The notes below the pieces were generated by a model, which saw only the letters and a program-made list of their open reading frames with translations, had not been told where the DNA came from and searched no databases. Source: Lentimicrobium saccharophilum (GTDB lineage: Bacteria; Bacteroidota; Bacteroidia; Bacteroidales; Lentimicrobiaceae). From it: 64,000 nucleotides of DNA. The stretch is from contig NZ_DF968182.1 in assembly GCF_001192835.1 (NCBI RefSeq), positions 3,009,113-3,073,112 on the forward strand, given 5' to 3'. Of the stretch, positions 9,401 to 17,719 are shown one piece after another. Made by a program: the position numbers and the translations under genes. How positions within the stretch are numbered: the stretch's first letter is position 1; each line of letters starts with the position of its first letter.

Positions 9401-10116
9401 TTGAAAAACTTACAGAGAGTGCTGAAAAGCTGGCCCGTTCGGAACGCGAGAGTGCGTGGCGGGAGATGGCCAGACAGGTAGCCCATGAAATCAAAAATCC
9501 GCTTACCCCGATGAAATTAAGCATACAGCATCTTATAAAATCGTGGCAAGAGCAGGCCCCGGACTGGAACAAGCGATTTGAAAGGACCAGCCATACCCTC
9601 ATTCAACAGATAGATTCCCTTTCATCCATTGCAACGGCTTTTTCGGATTTTGCAAAGCTGCCCCAGGCAAACAACAAAAAGGTTGAACTGATCGAGATAA
9701 TCCGCTCAACCATGGCTTTGTTCACCGAACATCCGGAAACAGATATCATACTGACCTTACCGGATAAGCCCTGTTATGTATTTGCCGATGAAAAACAGCT
9801 ATCGAGGGTTTTCATCAACCTGCTGAATAATTCAGTTCAGGCCATTCCTTCCGGAAAGAGAGGGATTATCAATATAATTCTTGAAAATCAGGAGGACAAG
9901 CATATTGTCAGTATCAGAGACAATGGAACAGGCATCAGCGAAGAACAGAAATCCAGGATTTTTTCGCCTAACTTTACCACCAAATCGGCAGGAATGGGAC
10001 TGGGGCTGGCTATGGTGAAAAATATCATCAATTCAACCGGGGGTGATATCAGTTTTACTTCTGAGGACGGCCTTGGAACCACATTTATTATTGAACTTCC
10101 TGCGCTGAAAAACTAA
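6430..10116 (+). CDS. Large membrane sensor histidine kinase (NtrY-like output module)
   Basis: The protein has 1228 aa. One membrane helix lies at the N-terminus, and a block of about eight hydrophobic helices spans residues 200-470. A further transmembrane-flanked periplasmic sensor region follows, then HAMP (about 950-1000). The HisKA domain has the phospho-acceptor motif AHEIKNPLTPMKLS (His1019), and the HATPase domain has DNGTGIS and GMGLGLAMVKNI near the C-terminus. The HEIKNPLTP form is typical of NtrY-type kinases. There is no receiver domain and no response regulator next door, so the partner must be elsewhere. The N-terminal half is far longer than in standard NtrY. The signal is unknown. 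Confidence 0.85.
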   Translation: MKNGLTRKIPFWLFPLLSLLSILIALLAVHFSDRSRSPELLVKHFNEALNENFNKAEGILKTFPLEESVPEKALLDSVAGELPEGFSLYLFRDMAPVYWSDNDFLFDQIDHDALPNRRILKFTNGHYQVLSRSSGPNKLLIANLIKHEYPYENDYLQSAFGSSYNLPASWIITGEVTPYPVITGEGETLLYIQPSPAERLTNASGMMIYSLYLFAFVCLILGLYHLYLRFAPFENKRILIFLFIADVAILRAILQYFRIPSILDETELFNAVYYASSRIFPSLGDLLTTVTGMFVTSVLFYKYYQKISKPENQTKPGTPYLILALAFTIALFFVSCYLIETIWVNSTLQLDFSKILEFTVFSFTGFLIIALILVSFFLISFPLLRDTYAYSGNRFIMITSVLITILFSQVSSMLDLYSPDWKIFILLLIYLLLLMRIYSGRLKHPSVVSYFSVILVLTSISSYSYYHNRKIKENSQRKLMAVRLSSDRDKIAEYLFTDLEKKMAADTLLRRKINESWYSPAREPACTDYILQTYFRGFWTKYNSQVTLCFPEKTLIIKPSNLIINCNEYFEGIISQLGERTASANFYYIRESYDEGNYIAKVPIRQSDREPARISVVIELIKKYAPKGLGYPELLLDRSQTGIAETGNYSWAIYSRNELVKNVGEYSYSIYESAYQNNREDFRFFEKNGYTHLYHVIDDDSSIIISKKADGLLDILAPFTYQITFHVFLVLIIFGILWLFRKGKKRNLDLSTRLQIMLIMLILFASTLIGFTILENIKSLNAKKNRDMLSEKAHSVLIELEHKLAAMDLLEKSQQPYLEELLSKFSQVFFSDINLYNVDGSLLASSRSQIFEEGLKSMQMNSDAYKQLAINKRTMFITNEQIGNYNYLSAYLPFRNDMNKLTAYINLPYFARQQELRQEISTFLVAFINIYVILTAIAVVISLLVGSYLTRPLQLIRERFSSLNLGKRNEKIDYNRQDELGDLINEYNNMVEKLTESAEKLARSERESAWREMARQVAHEIKNPLTPMKLSIQHLIKSWQEQAPDWNKRFERTSHTLIQQIDSLSSIATAFSDFAKLPQANNKKVELIEIIRSTMALFTEHPETDIILTLPDKPCYVFADEKQLSRVFINLLNNSVQAIPSGKRGIINIILENQEDKHIVSIRDNGTGISEEQKSRIFSPNFTTKSAGMGLGLAMVKNIINSTGGDISFTSEDGLGTTFIIELPALKN

Positions 10117-10133
10117 TTTAAAAGGGGACGCCT

Positions 10134-11624
10134 TTGAATCCATTCAGGAAACTTGCAGGGCAGACTGCCATCTACGGACTTCCTACCATTGTGGGCCGCC
10201 TGCTGAACTATCTGCTTGTCCCGCTTTATACCCGGGCTTTTATTCCAGCCGAATACGGTGTTGTTACCGAGGTTTATGCCTATGTTGCCTTTCTGTTTGT
10301 ATTGCTCACGTACGGCATGGAAACAGCATTTTTCCGTTTTGCCTCGCGCGAGGAGCAGAATAATACTGTATTTGCTACAGCCATGGCATCTCTGGGGGTC
10401 ACTTCCGCGCTTTTCTCGGTTGCCGGACTGCTGTTTGCCCCTGAAATTTCGGCCCGTATGGGCTACGGCAACCATCCTGAATACATCAGATGGTTTATCC
10501 TGATACTCGCTACAGATGCATTGAGTACCATACCATACGCTAAGCTCAGGCTTGAAAACAGGCCGTTGCGATTTGCCCTGATCAAAATCGTCAACATCGG
10601 GGCGAATATCAGCTTCAATCTCTTTTTTATTCTTCTGTGCCCGTACCTGCTTTCAAAACACCCTGATACGGCCATTTCCGGCCTGATCAGCCGTATTTAC
10701 AATCCGGAAACCGGCATAGGTTATATTTTTATATCAAACCTGATTGCCAGCCTGCTTACCTTTGCGCTGCTGCTTCCGGATATTCTGCATAAAAGCATGA
10801 AGCCCGACCCGGCATTGTTAAAGAAGATGCTTTCTTATTCCTGGCCCCTCCTGATTTTTGGCATGGCGGGGATCGTGAATGAAACCTTCGACCGGGTTAT
10901 TCTGAAACACCTTCTGCCGGGTACTACCACCGAAGCCATGGCGCAATTGGGAATCTACGGGGCCTGTTATAAAGTTTCCATTCTGATGACGTTGTTTATC
11001 CAGACTTACAGATACGCTGCCGAACCATTCTTCTTTGATCAGGCCAAAGGTCAGCATCCGCAGGACACCTACGCCAGGATGATGCATTACTTTTTGATCG
11101 TTTGCCTTTTTATATTCCTTTCGATCATGTTGTTTCTGGACATCGTGATGCTCTTTGTGGGTGAAGCTTACAGGGAGGGCGCCCCGGTAGTACCCGTATT
11201 ACTCCTTGCCAATCTTTTTCTCGGCATCTTTTACAACCTGAGCATCTGGTTTAAACTGACCGATAAAACCACCTACGGAGCGATTATATCAGTGATCGGA
11301 GCCGTCATCACATTGCTGCTGAATTATGTGCTGATTCCCAAGTTCGGTTATATGGGTGCCGCATGGGCGACCTTTGCATGCTATGCTTCAATGATGGTAA
11401 TTTCATATTTCCTTGGCCGGAAGTACTATCCCGTAAAATATAACCTTGCGGGAGCGGCAATCTATACCATCATAGCCCTGCTGCTCTATGGGTCATCACT
11501 GCTGATTCTGACCGATGATCTGCTGGTCAGGTATGGCAGCAGCGCCGTTTTGCTGCTCTTCTTTATTGTCTTCGTTGCATACAGGGAAAGTAAAGTGTTT
11601 CGCCGGGTGATTCACAAAGCCTGA
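10134..11624 (+). CDS. Polysaccharide/oligosaccharide flippase (MOP superfamily, Wzx/MATE-like)
   Basis: This 496-aa polytopic membrane protein has about 12-14 hydrophobic helices. Its N-terminus (NPFRKLAGQTAIYGLPTIVGR) is typical of Bacteroidetes lipopolysaccharide flippases. It is expected to move lipid-linked glycans across the inner membrane. The start is a TTG at 10134 preceded by AAAGGGGA; no ATG lies near, and the conserved N-terminus begins exactly here. It is the first gene of an envelope cluster that continues with dut, a TPR protein, a DUF4292 lipoprotein and an EnvC-like protein. Confidence 0.85.
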   Translation: MNPFRKLAGQTAIYGLPTIVGRLLNYLLVPLYTRAFIPAEYGVVTEVYAYVAFLFVLLTYGMETAFFRFASREEQNNTVFATAMASLGVTSALFSVAGLLFAPEISARMGYGNHPEYIRWFILILATDALSTIPYAKLRLENRPLRFALIKIVNIGANISFNLFFILLCPYLLSKHPDTAISGLISRIYNPETGIGYIFISNLIASLLTFALLLPDILHKSMKPDPALLKKMLSYSWPLLIFGMAGIVNETFDRVILKHLLPGTTTEAMAQLGIYGACYKVSILMTLFIQTYRYAAEPFFFDQAKGQHPQDTYARMMHYFLIVCLFIFLSIMLFLDIVMLFVGEAYREGAPVVPVLLLANLFLGIFYNLSIWFKLTDKTTYGAIISVIGAVITLLLNYVLIPKFGYMGAAWATFACYASMMVISYFLGRKYYPVKYNLAGAAIYTIIALLLYGSSLLILTDDLLVRYGSSAVLLLFFIVFVAYRESKVFRRVIHKA

Positions 11625-11645
11625 TGTTCAGAACCTCAGAATGAT

Positions 11646-11653
11646 TAATTTTG
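11646..11653 (+). promoter_or_regulatory. Bacteroidetes-type -7 box upstream of dut
   Basis: TAATTTTG fits TAnnTTTG and lies 42 bases before the dut start codon, in the only gap between the flippase and dut. No good -33 element was seen, so support is moderate. Confidence 0.4.
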
Positions 11654-11695
11654 TGCACACCAACACCATGGTGAAAACTAATCCGTTTAGCTGTA

Positions 11696-12130
11696 ATGAA
11701 AATCAGAATAGTCAACCACTCAGCCCACCCGCTGCCGGCATACGAAACCTTGGCATCTGCAGGTATGGACCTAAGGGCAAACAATGAAGAACCGGTCGTA
11801 CTGGCTTCGCTTGAGCGCGCCATGATTCCGACGGGGCTTTATATTGAACTTCCGGATGGTTATGAAGCCCAGATTCGTCCGCGCAGCGGATTAGCCGCTA
11901 AATATGGCATCACCATCCTGAATTCGCCCGGCACCATCGATGCCGATTATCGCGGTGAAATCAGGATTATTCTGGTAAACCTTTCCAGGGAACCTTTCAC
12001 CATAAACCGGGGGGAGCGCATTGCACAAATGATTGTCAGCCGCCACGAGCAGGCTGAATGGGTTGAGGTTGAAGAACTGAACCATACCGAAAGGGGGGCG
12101 GGAGGCTTCGGACATACCGGATTACACTGA
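11696..12130 (+). CDS. dut: Deoxyuridine 5'-triphosphate nucleotidohydrolase (dUTPase)
   Basis: The enzyme hydrolyses dUTP to dUMP and pyrophosphate, keeping uracil out of DNA and supplying dTMP synthesis. All five trimeric dUTPase motifs are present in order: [40 protein letters not shown] and [11 protein letters not shown]. The length of 144 aa is standard. Its place between flippase and TPR genes is an arrangement I recall from other Bacteroidetes and need not mean functional coupling. Confidence 0.96.
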   Translation: MKIRIVNHSAHPLPAYETLASAGMDLRANNEEPVVLASLERAMIPTGLYIELPDGYEAQIRPRSGLAAKYGITILNSPGTIDADYRGEIRIILVNLSREPFTINRGERIAQMIVSRHEQAEWVEVEELNHTERGAGGFGHTGLH

Positions 12131-12173
12131 GGTTACCGTTGCTCATTGCAGATTAACAGGAAATAATTACAAC

Positions 12174-13916
12174 ATGCATTATTACAGGATTATAGCGCTG
12201 ATATTGATTTCGTTCCTTTCTTTCCGGCTGAATGCCCAGGAATTGCCTGAAGGAGGCGAAGATTCCATCAGTAAGGAAGATGCCCGACTTTACAGGGAAC
12301 AGCAGAAGGCAAGAAATCTCTTTTTTGAAGCCAACAAAGCCAAGCTCACCGGCAACGCTGAAAGAGCGCTGGAGTTGTTTAACGAATGTGTTAATCAGGA
12401 TCCTTTGAATGATGCCGCCTGGTACGAACTGGCACAGCTCTATTTTCAGAAAAATAATCCTGAAAAATCCATCGAATCTGCCCGTAAGGCTTATGAAATA
12501 TCTCCCGATAATACCTGGTACAGCCTGACTTTAGCCAGTCTGTATGCAAACAATAACCAGCCTGAACAAGCCGGGCTGATTTATGAGAAACTTCTGCTTT
12601 CAGACCCTCAGAATACTGAGTATGCAATAGAACTGGCAAATATATGGCTTCAACTGAACAAGCCGGCCGAAGCCATAAAGATATACGACCAGCTTGAATC
12701 GCGCCTGGGAATAAATGAAGACCTGTCGATGCGGAAGCACCGCATCTACCTTGCAACCGGAAAATCGAAAAAGGCCCTGGAAGAACTTGAAAAACTTGCC
12801 GAAGCAAACGCCTGGGACAGCCGTATCCTTTCGATGCTGGCTGAATATTACCTGCTTCAGGGAAAGAGTGATGAAGCGCTGGCTACCTATAAAAAAATTC
12901 AGCTTGTAGATCCTGACAATGCCTATATCAACATATCCCTTGCCGACTATTACCGTCAACAGGGAGATCTGGAAAAGGCCACAGAATCGCTGAAGGCTGG
13001 TTTCGCCAATCCTTATTTGGATGCCGATACCAAAATTCAGGTCATGATGTCCTATTATTCACAGGTTAAAGATTACGATGGCATTGAGGATGATGTGCTT
13101 GAGCTTTCAGAAATTCTGGCGGAAATCCACCCCAACGACCCCCGCGCGCTAATGCTCAGGGGAGAAATGCTGATGATGTCAGATGAATACGGGGAAGCCA
13201 GGGAAATGTTCAGAAAAGTGAATCAGCTGGATCCGGGAAAATACCAGGTTTGGGAAAATCTGCTGCGCACCAATGCAATTCTTGAAGATTACGGTCAACT
13301 GGCCCTGGAAAGCCTACAGGCATCAGAACTGTTCCCCATGCAGCCAATGCCATATTATTTCAACGGTTTTTCAAACTATATGCTGAAGAATTATGAAATG
13401 GCTGTGCAGTCGCTTACCAACGGGGTTAAACTGGTCGCCGGAGATAACAGGTTGATCTCGGATTTTTACAGTATGATCGGTGACGCCCACCATGCACTGG
13501 GAAATCATGCGGAATCATTCTCGGCATATGAATCATCGCTTAAAGCCAACAGCGAGAATGCCCTGGTACTGAACAACTACGCCTATTACCTTTCGCTCAG
13601 GAAAGAAAACCTTGAGAAAGCAAAGGAAATGTCGGAAAAAGCCAACCGGCTTGTTCCGGGAAATGCATCATACCTGGATACCTATGCATGGGTATTGTAC
13701 CAGATTGGTGATTACAATTCCGCATTGATATATGCAGAACAGGCCCTGAAGGCGGATGGATCTGCAAGCGCCGTGGTTATGGAGCATTATGGCGACATAC
13801 TGTTCCGTCTTGGTCGTAATAATAAAGCCATAGACGCCTGGGAAAAGGCCAGGGCTGCCGGCGAGGGTTCCGCCCTTCTTGAACAAAAACTGAAAGACGG
13901 AAAATTATATGAATAG
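12174..13916 (+). CDS. Secreted/periplasmic TPR-repeat protein
   Basis: The 580-aa protein starts with a Sec signal peptide (MHYYRIIALILISFLSFRLNAQ). It then carries tandem tetratricopeptide repeats almost to the end, with many NNPEKSIESARKAYEISPDN-like units about 34 residues apart. TPR arrays bind partner proteins. Its stop overlaps the start of the DUF4292 lipoprotein gene by 8 bases, so the two are probably co-translated and may act together at the envelope. The exact role is unknown. Confidence 0.8.
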   Translation: MHYYRIIALILISFLSFRLNAQELPEGGEDSISKEDARLYREQQKARNLFFEANKAKLTGNAERALELFNECVNQDPLNDAAWYELAQLYFQKNNPEKSIESARKAYEISPDNTWYSLTLASLYANNNQPEQAGLIYEKLLLSDPQNTEYAIELANIWLQLNKPAEAIKIYDQLESRLGINEDLSMRKHRIYLATGKSKKALEELEKLAEANAWDSRILSMLAEYYLLQGKSDEALATYKKIQLVDPDNAYINISLADYYRQQGDLEKATESLKAGFANPYLDADTKIQVMMSYYSQVKDYDGIEDDVLELSEILAEIHPNDPRALMLRGEMLMMSDEYGEAREMFRKVNQLDPGKYQVWENLLRTNAILEDYGQLALESLQASELFPMQPMPYYFNGFSNYMLKNYEMAVQSLTNGVKLVAGDNRLISDFYSMIGDAHHALGNHAESFSAYESSLKANSENALVLNNYAYYLSLRKENLEKAKEMSEKANRLVPGNASYLDTYAWVLYQIGDYNSALIYAEQALKADGSASAVVMEHYGDILFRLGRNNKAIDAWEKARAAGEGSALLEQKLKDGKLYE

Positions 13917-14748
13917 GCAAATCAGGGGAGCAATAATAAAAATTTTACTGTCAGGCATAGTGCTGCTGATCGCGGGCTCATGTTCATCAACCAAACGCTT
14001 GATAAGGGAGCCTTTAAAGGAACAAGGTGCCGAATACCTGTTTGATAACCTGAAACAGAATGAGTTGAAATACAATTACTTTTCGGCCAGGTTTTCTGCC
14101 GGTTTCCGGCAGAATAAGAACAGCAATTCCTTCAGCGGACAAATCAGAATACAAAAAGACAGCCTGATCTGGATATCCATTTCACCGGCATTGGGCATTG
14201 AAATGGCCCGTGTGCTTATTTCGAACGATTCGGTGAAATATATGAACCGCATTGAAAATACATACTTCATCAGTGATTTCAATTACATCAATTCCCTGAT
14301 CAACAGCACCCTCGATTTTGATATGCTCCAGGCTTTTCTGACCGGAAACGACTTTTCATTTTATGAAAATTCTTCTTTCAAAGCTTCCATTGATAACCGG
14401 GAATACAAACTGGTGACCACCGAACGCAGAAAACTCAAGAAATATCTGAGGCACAACCAGAATATAAGTATTCCCCTGCAGAACATCTGGCTCAATCCCG
14501 ATAACTTCAAAATCACCAGGGTATTGGTCAAAGAAGTGAACCAGAGCGGCAGAAAGCTGGAAGGCCGTTACGAATACCAGATGACGGAAGGTCAGTTGGT
14601 TCCTTCTCACCTGAATTTCCAGCTCGAAACCGCTGAGAATAAAAATGCGGTTGAAATTGAGGTAGATTATTCAAAAGTCAATACAGGCGAGACGCTTCAG
14701 TTCCCATTCAGGATACCTGAAAAATATAACCGTGTTAATAAATTCTAA
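13909..14748 (+). CDS. DUF4292-family lipoprotein
   Basis: The 279-aa protein has a signal peptide and lipobox (LLIAGSCSSTKR, Cys at about residue 26). The body is beta-rich, with the DUF4292-like pattern QIRIQKDSLIWISISPALGIEMARVLI. The fold resembles LolA/LolB-type lipoprotein carriers, so an outer-membrane lipid or lipoprotein role is plausible but unproven. The start overlaps the TPR gene, and the EnvC-like gene follows 12 bases later, so the three probably form one operon. Confidence 0.8.
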   Translation: MNRQIRGAIIKILLSGIVLLIAGSCSSTKRLIREPLKEQGAEYLFDNLKQNELKYNYFSARFSAGFRQNKNSNSFSGQIRIQKDSLIWISISPALGIEMARVLISNDSVKYMNRIENTYFISDFNYINSLINSTLDFDMLQAFLTGNDFSFYENSSFKASIDNREYKLVTTERRKLKKYLRHNQNISIPLQNIWLNPDNFKITRVLVKEVNQSGRKLEGRYEYQMTEGQLVPSHLNFQLETAENKNAVEIEVDYSKVNTGETLQFPFRIPEKYNRVNKF

Positions 14749-14759
14749 ACATAACTTCA

Positions 14760-16022
14760 ATGAACCTGCCTTTTAGCTGTGCGCCCCGTAAATATGTGAA
14801 TGCATTCATTCTGTCCGTTATGCTGATCTTAACAGCGGGCGTGAATGAATTACAGGCCCAGGACAAAAAGAGCCAGCTTCAGCAGCAAAAGGCAAAAATT
14901 GAAGAGGAAATCAGTTACACAAACAGGTTGCTTGATGAAACCAAGAAAAGCAAGCAAACGTCGGTAAATCAACTGGTTTTGTTAAATAAGCAAATCAGCA
15001 GGAGGCAGGAGCTGATCAATGCCATCAGCGGTGAAATCAGAAATCTTGACAACCAGATTAATCAGACCAACGACACCATCAGGCACCTGACCAAAACCAT
15101 CGAACGTTTGAAAAAGGAATATGCATCCCTGATATACTATGCCAATAAAAACCGGAATGCATACTCCCGCCTTATGTTTATTTTTTCTGCCCGTGATTTT
15201 AACCAGGCTTATCAACGATTAAAATATTTCCAGCAGTATGCCGGTTACAGGCAAAACCAGGTAAGGGTAATCAGACAGAACCAGGAGGAATTAAATAAAA
15301 AACTTCTGCTGCTTGAACAACAGAAGCAAAGCAAACTGGAGTTGAAGCGGATGGAAGAAGGCGAACAGCAGAAGCTGGCAAAAGAGAAAAATCAACAGGA
15401 TCAAACGGTAAAAAACCTGACCAGGAAAGAAAAAGAGCTGCTGAAAAAGTTGCGCGAAAGCGAGAGGGCAGCCCGCAGGTTGCAAAAGGCCATTGAAGAC
15501 CTGATTGCCGAAGAGATCAGGAAAGCCAATGAAGCCGCAAAAAAGGCCGGTACCAAACCGGCACCGGAGAACAAATTTGCCCTCACACCGGCCGAGCTGG
15601 AGCTTTCATCAAATTTTTCCGGCAATAAGGGACGTCTTCCGTGGCCGACTGAAAAAGGAGTGATTTCTGCTTCCTTTGGTGAGCACCCGCATCCCGTACT
15701 AAAGGGCATAAAAACGAAGAATAACGGCATCGACATTGCCACAGAAAGAGGGGGAAAAGCCAGGGCTGTATTTGAAGGGGTGGTAACATCTACTATGACC
15801 CTTCCAACCTACAATAATGTAGTGATTGTAAAACACGGTGAATTTCTTACTGTATATTCCAACCTGGATCAGCTGTTTGTTAAAAAAGGCGATAAAGTAA
15901 AAACCAAACAGGAAATAGGGGTGATCAATACGGATGAAACAGGGAAAACCCGCCTCCATTTCGAGCTATGGCACGGCAAGAACCTGCAGAATCCCGAGGG
16001 ATGGATTGTAAGGTCACGATAA
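14760..16022 (+). CDS. EnvC-like murein hydrolase activator (coiled coil plus degenerate M23 domain)
   Basis: The 420-aa protein has a signal peptide ending at about residue 33 (NELQAQ), then long coiled coil (about 35-275), then a C-terminal LytM/M23 domain (about 300-415). The zinc site is broken: the usual HxGxD is NNGID, and the second His in the YxHL segment is lost (VYSNLDQ), while LHFELW remains. A degenerate LytM domain is the hallmark of EnvC-type proteins, which switch on amidases during cell separation rather than cut peptidoglycan themselves. It is the last gene of the envelope operon. Confidence 0.85.
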   Translation: MNLPFSCAPRKYVNAFILSVMLILTAGVNELQAQDKKSQLQQQKAKIEEEISYTNRLLDETKKSKQTSVNQLVLLNKQISRRQELINAISGEIRNLDNQINQTNDTIRHLTKTIERLKKEYASLIYYANKNRNAYSRLMFIFSARDFNQAYQRLKYFQQYAGYRQNQVRVIRQNQEELNKKLLLLEQQKQSKLELKRMEEGEQQKLAKEKNQQDQTVKNLTRKEKELLKKLRESERAARRLQKAIEDLIAEEIRKANEAAKKAGTKPAPENKFALTPAELELSSNFSGNKGRLPWPTEKGVISASFGEHPHPVLKGIKTKNNGIDIATERGGKARAVFEGVVTSTMTLPTYNNVVIVKHGEFLTVYSNLDQLFVKKGDKVKTKQEIGVINTDETGKTRLHFELWHGKNLQNPEGWIVRSR

Positions 16023-16111
16023 ACCCGGATTAAGCATTTGACAATGCTTAAACGATTAAGTACATGTAATCAGCACAATCAGCATTGCACTGACAACCAA
16101 TAATCCGGGTT
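16023..16111. other. Nested inverted-repeat element between the envC-like gene and tatA
   Basis: An 11-bp perfect inverted repeat (AACCCGGATTA ... TAATCCGGGTT) encloses 67 bases, which contain a smaller hairpin (AAGCATT / AATGCTT). There is no T-tract, so it does not look like a simple terminator. It could be an RNA structure at the operon end or a protein-binding site. Confidence 0.4.
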
Positions 16112-16152
16112 AAACATTTAAACATAGTTCACCTACAGATCAAGTTAATCAT

Positions 16153-16160
16153 TAACTTTG
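16153..16160 (+). promoter_or_regulatory. Bacteroidetes-type -7 box upstream of tatA
   Basis: TAACTTTG fits TAnnTTTG and lies 23 bases before the tatA start. A -33 element is not obvious. Confidence 0.45.
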
Positions 16161-16183
16161 TAGTAGTATTTAACTGCACCAAC

Positions 16184-16375
16184 ATGATGACACAGGTTTT
16201 ACTGGGCGTAATCGGTCCCTGGCAGGTAGTAATTATTCTGGCAATTGTTCTTCTGTTATTCGGCGGAAAGAAAATTCCCGAACTGATGAAAGGGCTTGGA
16301 AAGGGAATTAAAGAGTTTAAAGACGGGATGTCGGGAGAGGACGCTGAGGAGAATAAAAAGAAGGACGAAAAATAG
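16184..16375 (+). CDS. tatA: Sec-independent protein translocase subunit TatA/TatE family
   Basis: The 63-aa protein has a single N-terminal transmembrane helix (VVIILAIVLLLF). The TatA hinge and amphipathic helix follow (FGGKKIPELMKGLGKGIKEFK), with a short acidic/lysine-rich tail. TatA multimers form the channel that moves folded, twin-arginine-signal proteins across the inner membrane. tatC is not in this window. The GH109-like protein at 49-50 kb carries an RR signal and could be a substrate. Confidence 0.92.
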   Translation: MMTQVLLGVIGPWQVVIILAIVLLLFGGKKIPELMKGLGKGIKEFKDGMSGEDAEENKKKDEK

Positions 16376-16400
16376 GGTTCACCCAACCGGTACCAATGAA

Positions 16401-16434
16401 AATAAAAGCCCGTAAATCAGTGATTTACAGGCTT
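16401..16434 (-). terminator. Terminator of the tRNA-Ala transcript
   Basis: Read on the minus strand, a long stem (AAGCC...GTAAATCA / TGATTTAC...GGCTT with one mismatch) is followed by a T-rich tail (CTTTTATTTT). It lies just past the 3' end of the tRNA and opposite the end of tatA, so it may act in both directions. Confidence 0.7.
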
Positions 16435-16439
16435 CCTTG

Positions 16440-16513
16440 TGGAGCGTAGGGGAGTCGAACCCCTGACCTTTAGACTGCCAGTCTAACGCTCTAGCCAACT
16501 GAGCTAACGCCCC
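16440..16513 (-). tRNA. tRNA-Ala (anticodon GGC)
   Basis: A full cloverleaf can be drawn on the minus strand. The acceptor stem GGGGCGT pairs with ACGCTCC, including the G3-U70 wobble that is the alanine identity element. The D arm is AGCTCAGTTGGCTAGAGC, the anticodon loop CTGGCAG gives GGC, and the T arm contains GGTTCGA. The discriminator base is A. CCA is not encoded. No intron or variable-arm oddity is seen. Confidence 0.95.
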
Positions 16514-16623
16514 GGAGATCAGGCTTCATTGCTGAAACGGGATGCAAATTTAGAATATTTTCCTGAAAACAAAGAAATATTTTTCAATTCTTTTCCATCT
16601 TTGCAAAGTCAATTCGCGTTACG

Positions 16624-17187
16624 ATGGAAACCAAACGACTTTTCGCAGCAATCAGGATTGAACCGGATGAAGCTTTCTCCGACATTTACCATAATCTCCG
16701 GCAGGTCCTTGGTTTTCATATCATTAAATGGGTCGAACTTCATAACATTCATGTAACCCTCCGCTTTTTCGGGGAAACCCCTGATACCGAAATACCGGTT
16801 ATAACAGAAGCACTGCAGAAAGCTACCCGCGAAATTCCTCCTTTTAACCTTGAACTCGCCAAAACCGGCATCTTCGGCAGCTATTACAATCCCCGTGTTA
16901 TTTGGTTTGGCATTACCGAAAATCCGGTTCTCACAAAACTCATTTCCAATCTCAATCTTTCTCTTGAAGAGGCCGGATTTATCAGTGACCGGCAAAATTT
17001 TGTCCCTCACCTCACTGTCGGCAGAATCAGGGAGATCAGGGACAAAAATCATTTTCAGGAAATCATTGCCCACTTCAGGGACGTGAAATTCCGGGTACAG
17101 CGGATAGAGGGTTTTGAACTTTACGAGAGCGTACTGAAAAAAGAGGGGCCTGAATATACCATTTTACAGGAATTCAGGTTCGGGTAA
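16624..17187 (+). CDS. thpR: RNA 2',3'-cyclic phosphodiesterase (2'-5' RNA ligase family, ThpR-like)
   Basis: This is a member of the 2H phosphoesterase superfamily (187 aa). The two HxTx catalytic motifs are present: HVTL near residue 42 and HLTV near residue 128. The family opens 2',3'-cyclic phosphates on RNA and can reversibly ligate 2'-5' tRNA halves in vitro. The N-terminus (METKRLFAAIRIEPD) is typical. The gene ends directly against the convergent DUF6249-like gene. Confidence 0.9.
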   Translation: METKRLFAAIRIEPDEAFSDIYHNLRQVLGFHIIKWVELHNIHVTLRFFGETPDTEIPVITEALQKATREIPPFNLELAKTGIFGSYYNPRVIWFGITENPVLTKLISNLNLSLEEAGFISDRQNFVPHLTVGRIREIRDKNHFQEIIAHFRDVKFRVQRIEGFELYESVLKKEGPEYTILQEFRFG

Positions 17188-17559
17188 TCATCCGAAATTT
17201 TCTCCCGCGGTACCGGTACTTTCCTGCTTTTGTTTGTTGTTTCTTTTGGTAATACTCACTTCAAGCATATAATCAATGATGAGGGCAATACCACCAAAGA
17301 GTGAAACCAATGAAAAATATGCGGCCTCCCGCTCCATCGCCCCGACTGAAACAAGAATATTTGCCAGGAGCAAACCAAGACCGATACCGGTAAAGAGCAG
17401 GCCGTATTTGAGTGAGGAAAAACCGGTTTTGTCCGATTCGAACGATCTTGGATCCAATCCACGGTCGAGCAGGGCCATCCGCTCCCTTTTGCGGATAAAC
17501 AAGTAAATCACGCCATAGATGGTGGCAAAAACTGTGGCGGGTATCAGAAAGTCATTCAT
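17188..17559 (-). CDS. Small membrane protein, DUF6249-like
   Basis: The 123-aa protein has about three hydrophobic segments: residues 5-22, 50-70 and 80-97. A basic motif RKRERMALLDRGLDP follows the first helix, and the tail is Lys/Gln-rich. The RERMALLERG-type motif occurs in small Bacteroidetes inner-membrane proteins found near ECF sigma factors. A role in the sigma factor's regulation is possible because the sigma gene is divergent, 160 bases away, but this is inference. Confidence 0.6.
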   Translation of the reverse strand: MNDFLIPATVFATIYGVIYLFIRKRERMALLDRGLDPRSFESDKTGFSSLKYGLLFTGIGLGLLLANILVSVGAMEREAAYFSLVSLFGGIALIIDYMLEVSITKRNNKQKQESTGTAGENFG

Positions 17560-17719
17560 GGCTTAAATGTTTTTGGGTTCGTTGCCAGTTTGACGCAGAA
17601 TGAATTTGCCGGTTACAGAACCTTGAATAAATCACATGATGAATTGCCAATGAAATGAAATTGTAAAATTTCCTGTCCGTTTGTAACCCCGTCACCTGCC
17701 TGACGTCTAAAACACAACG

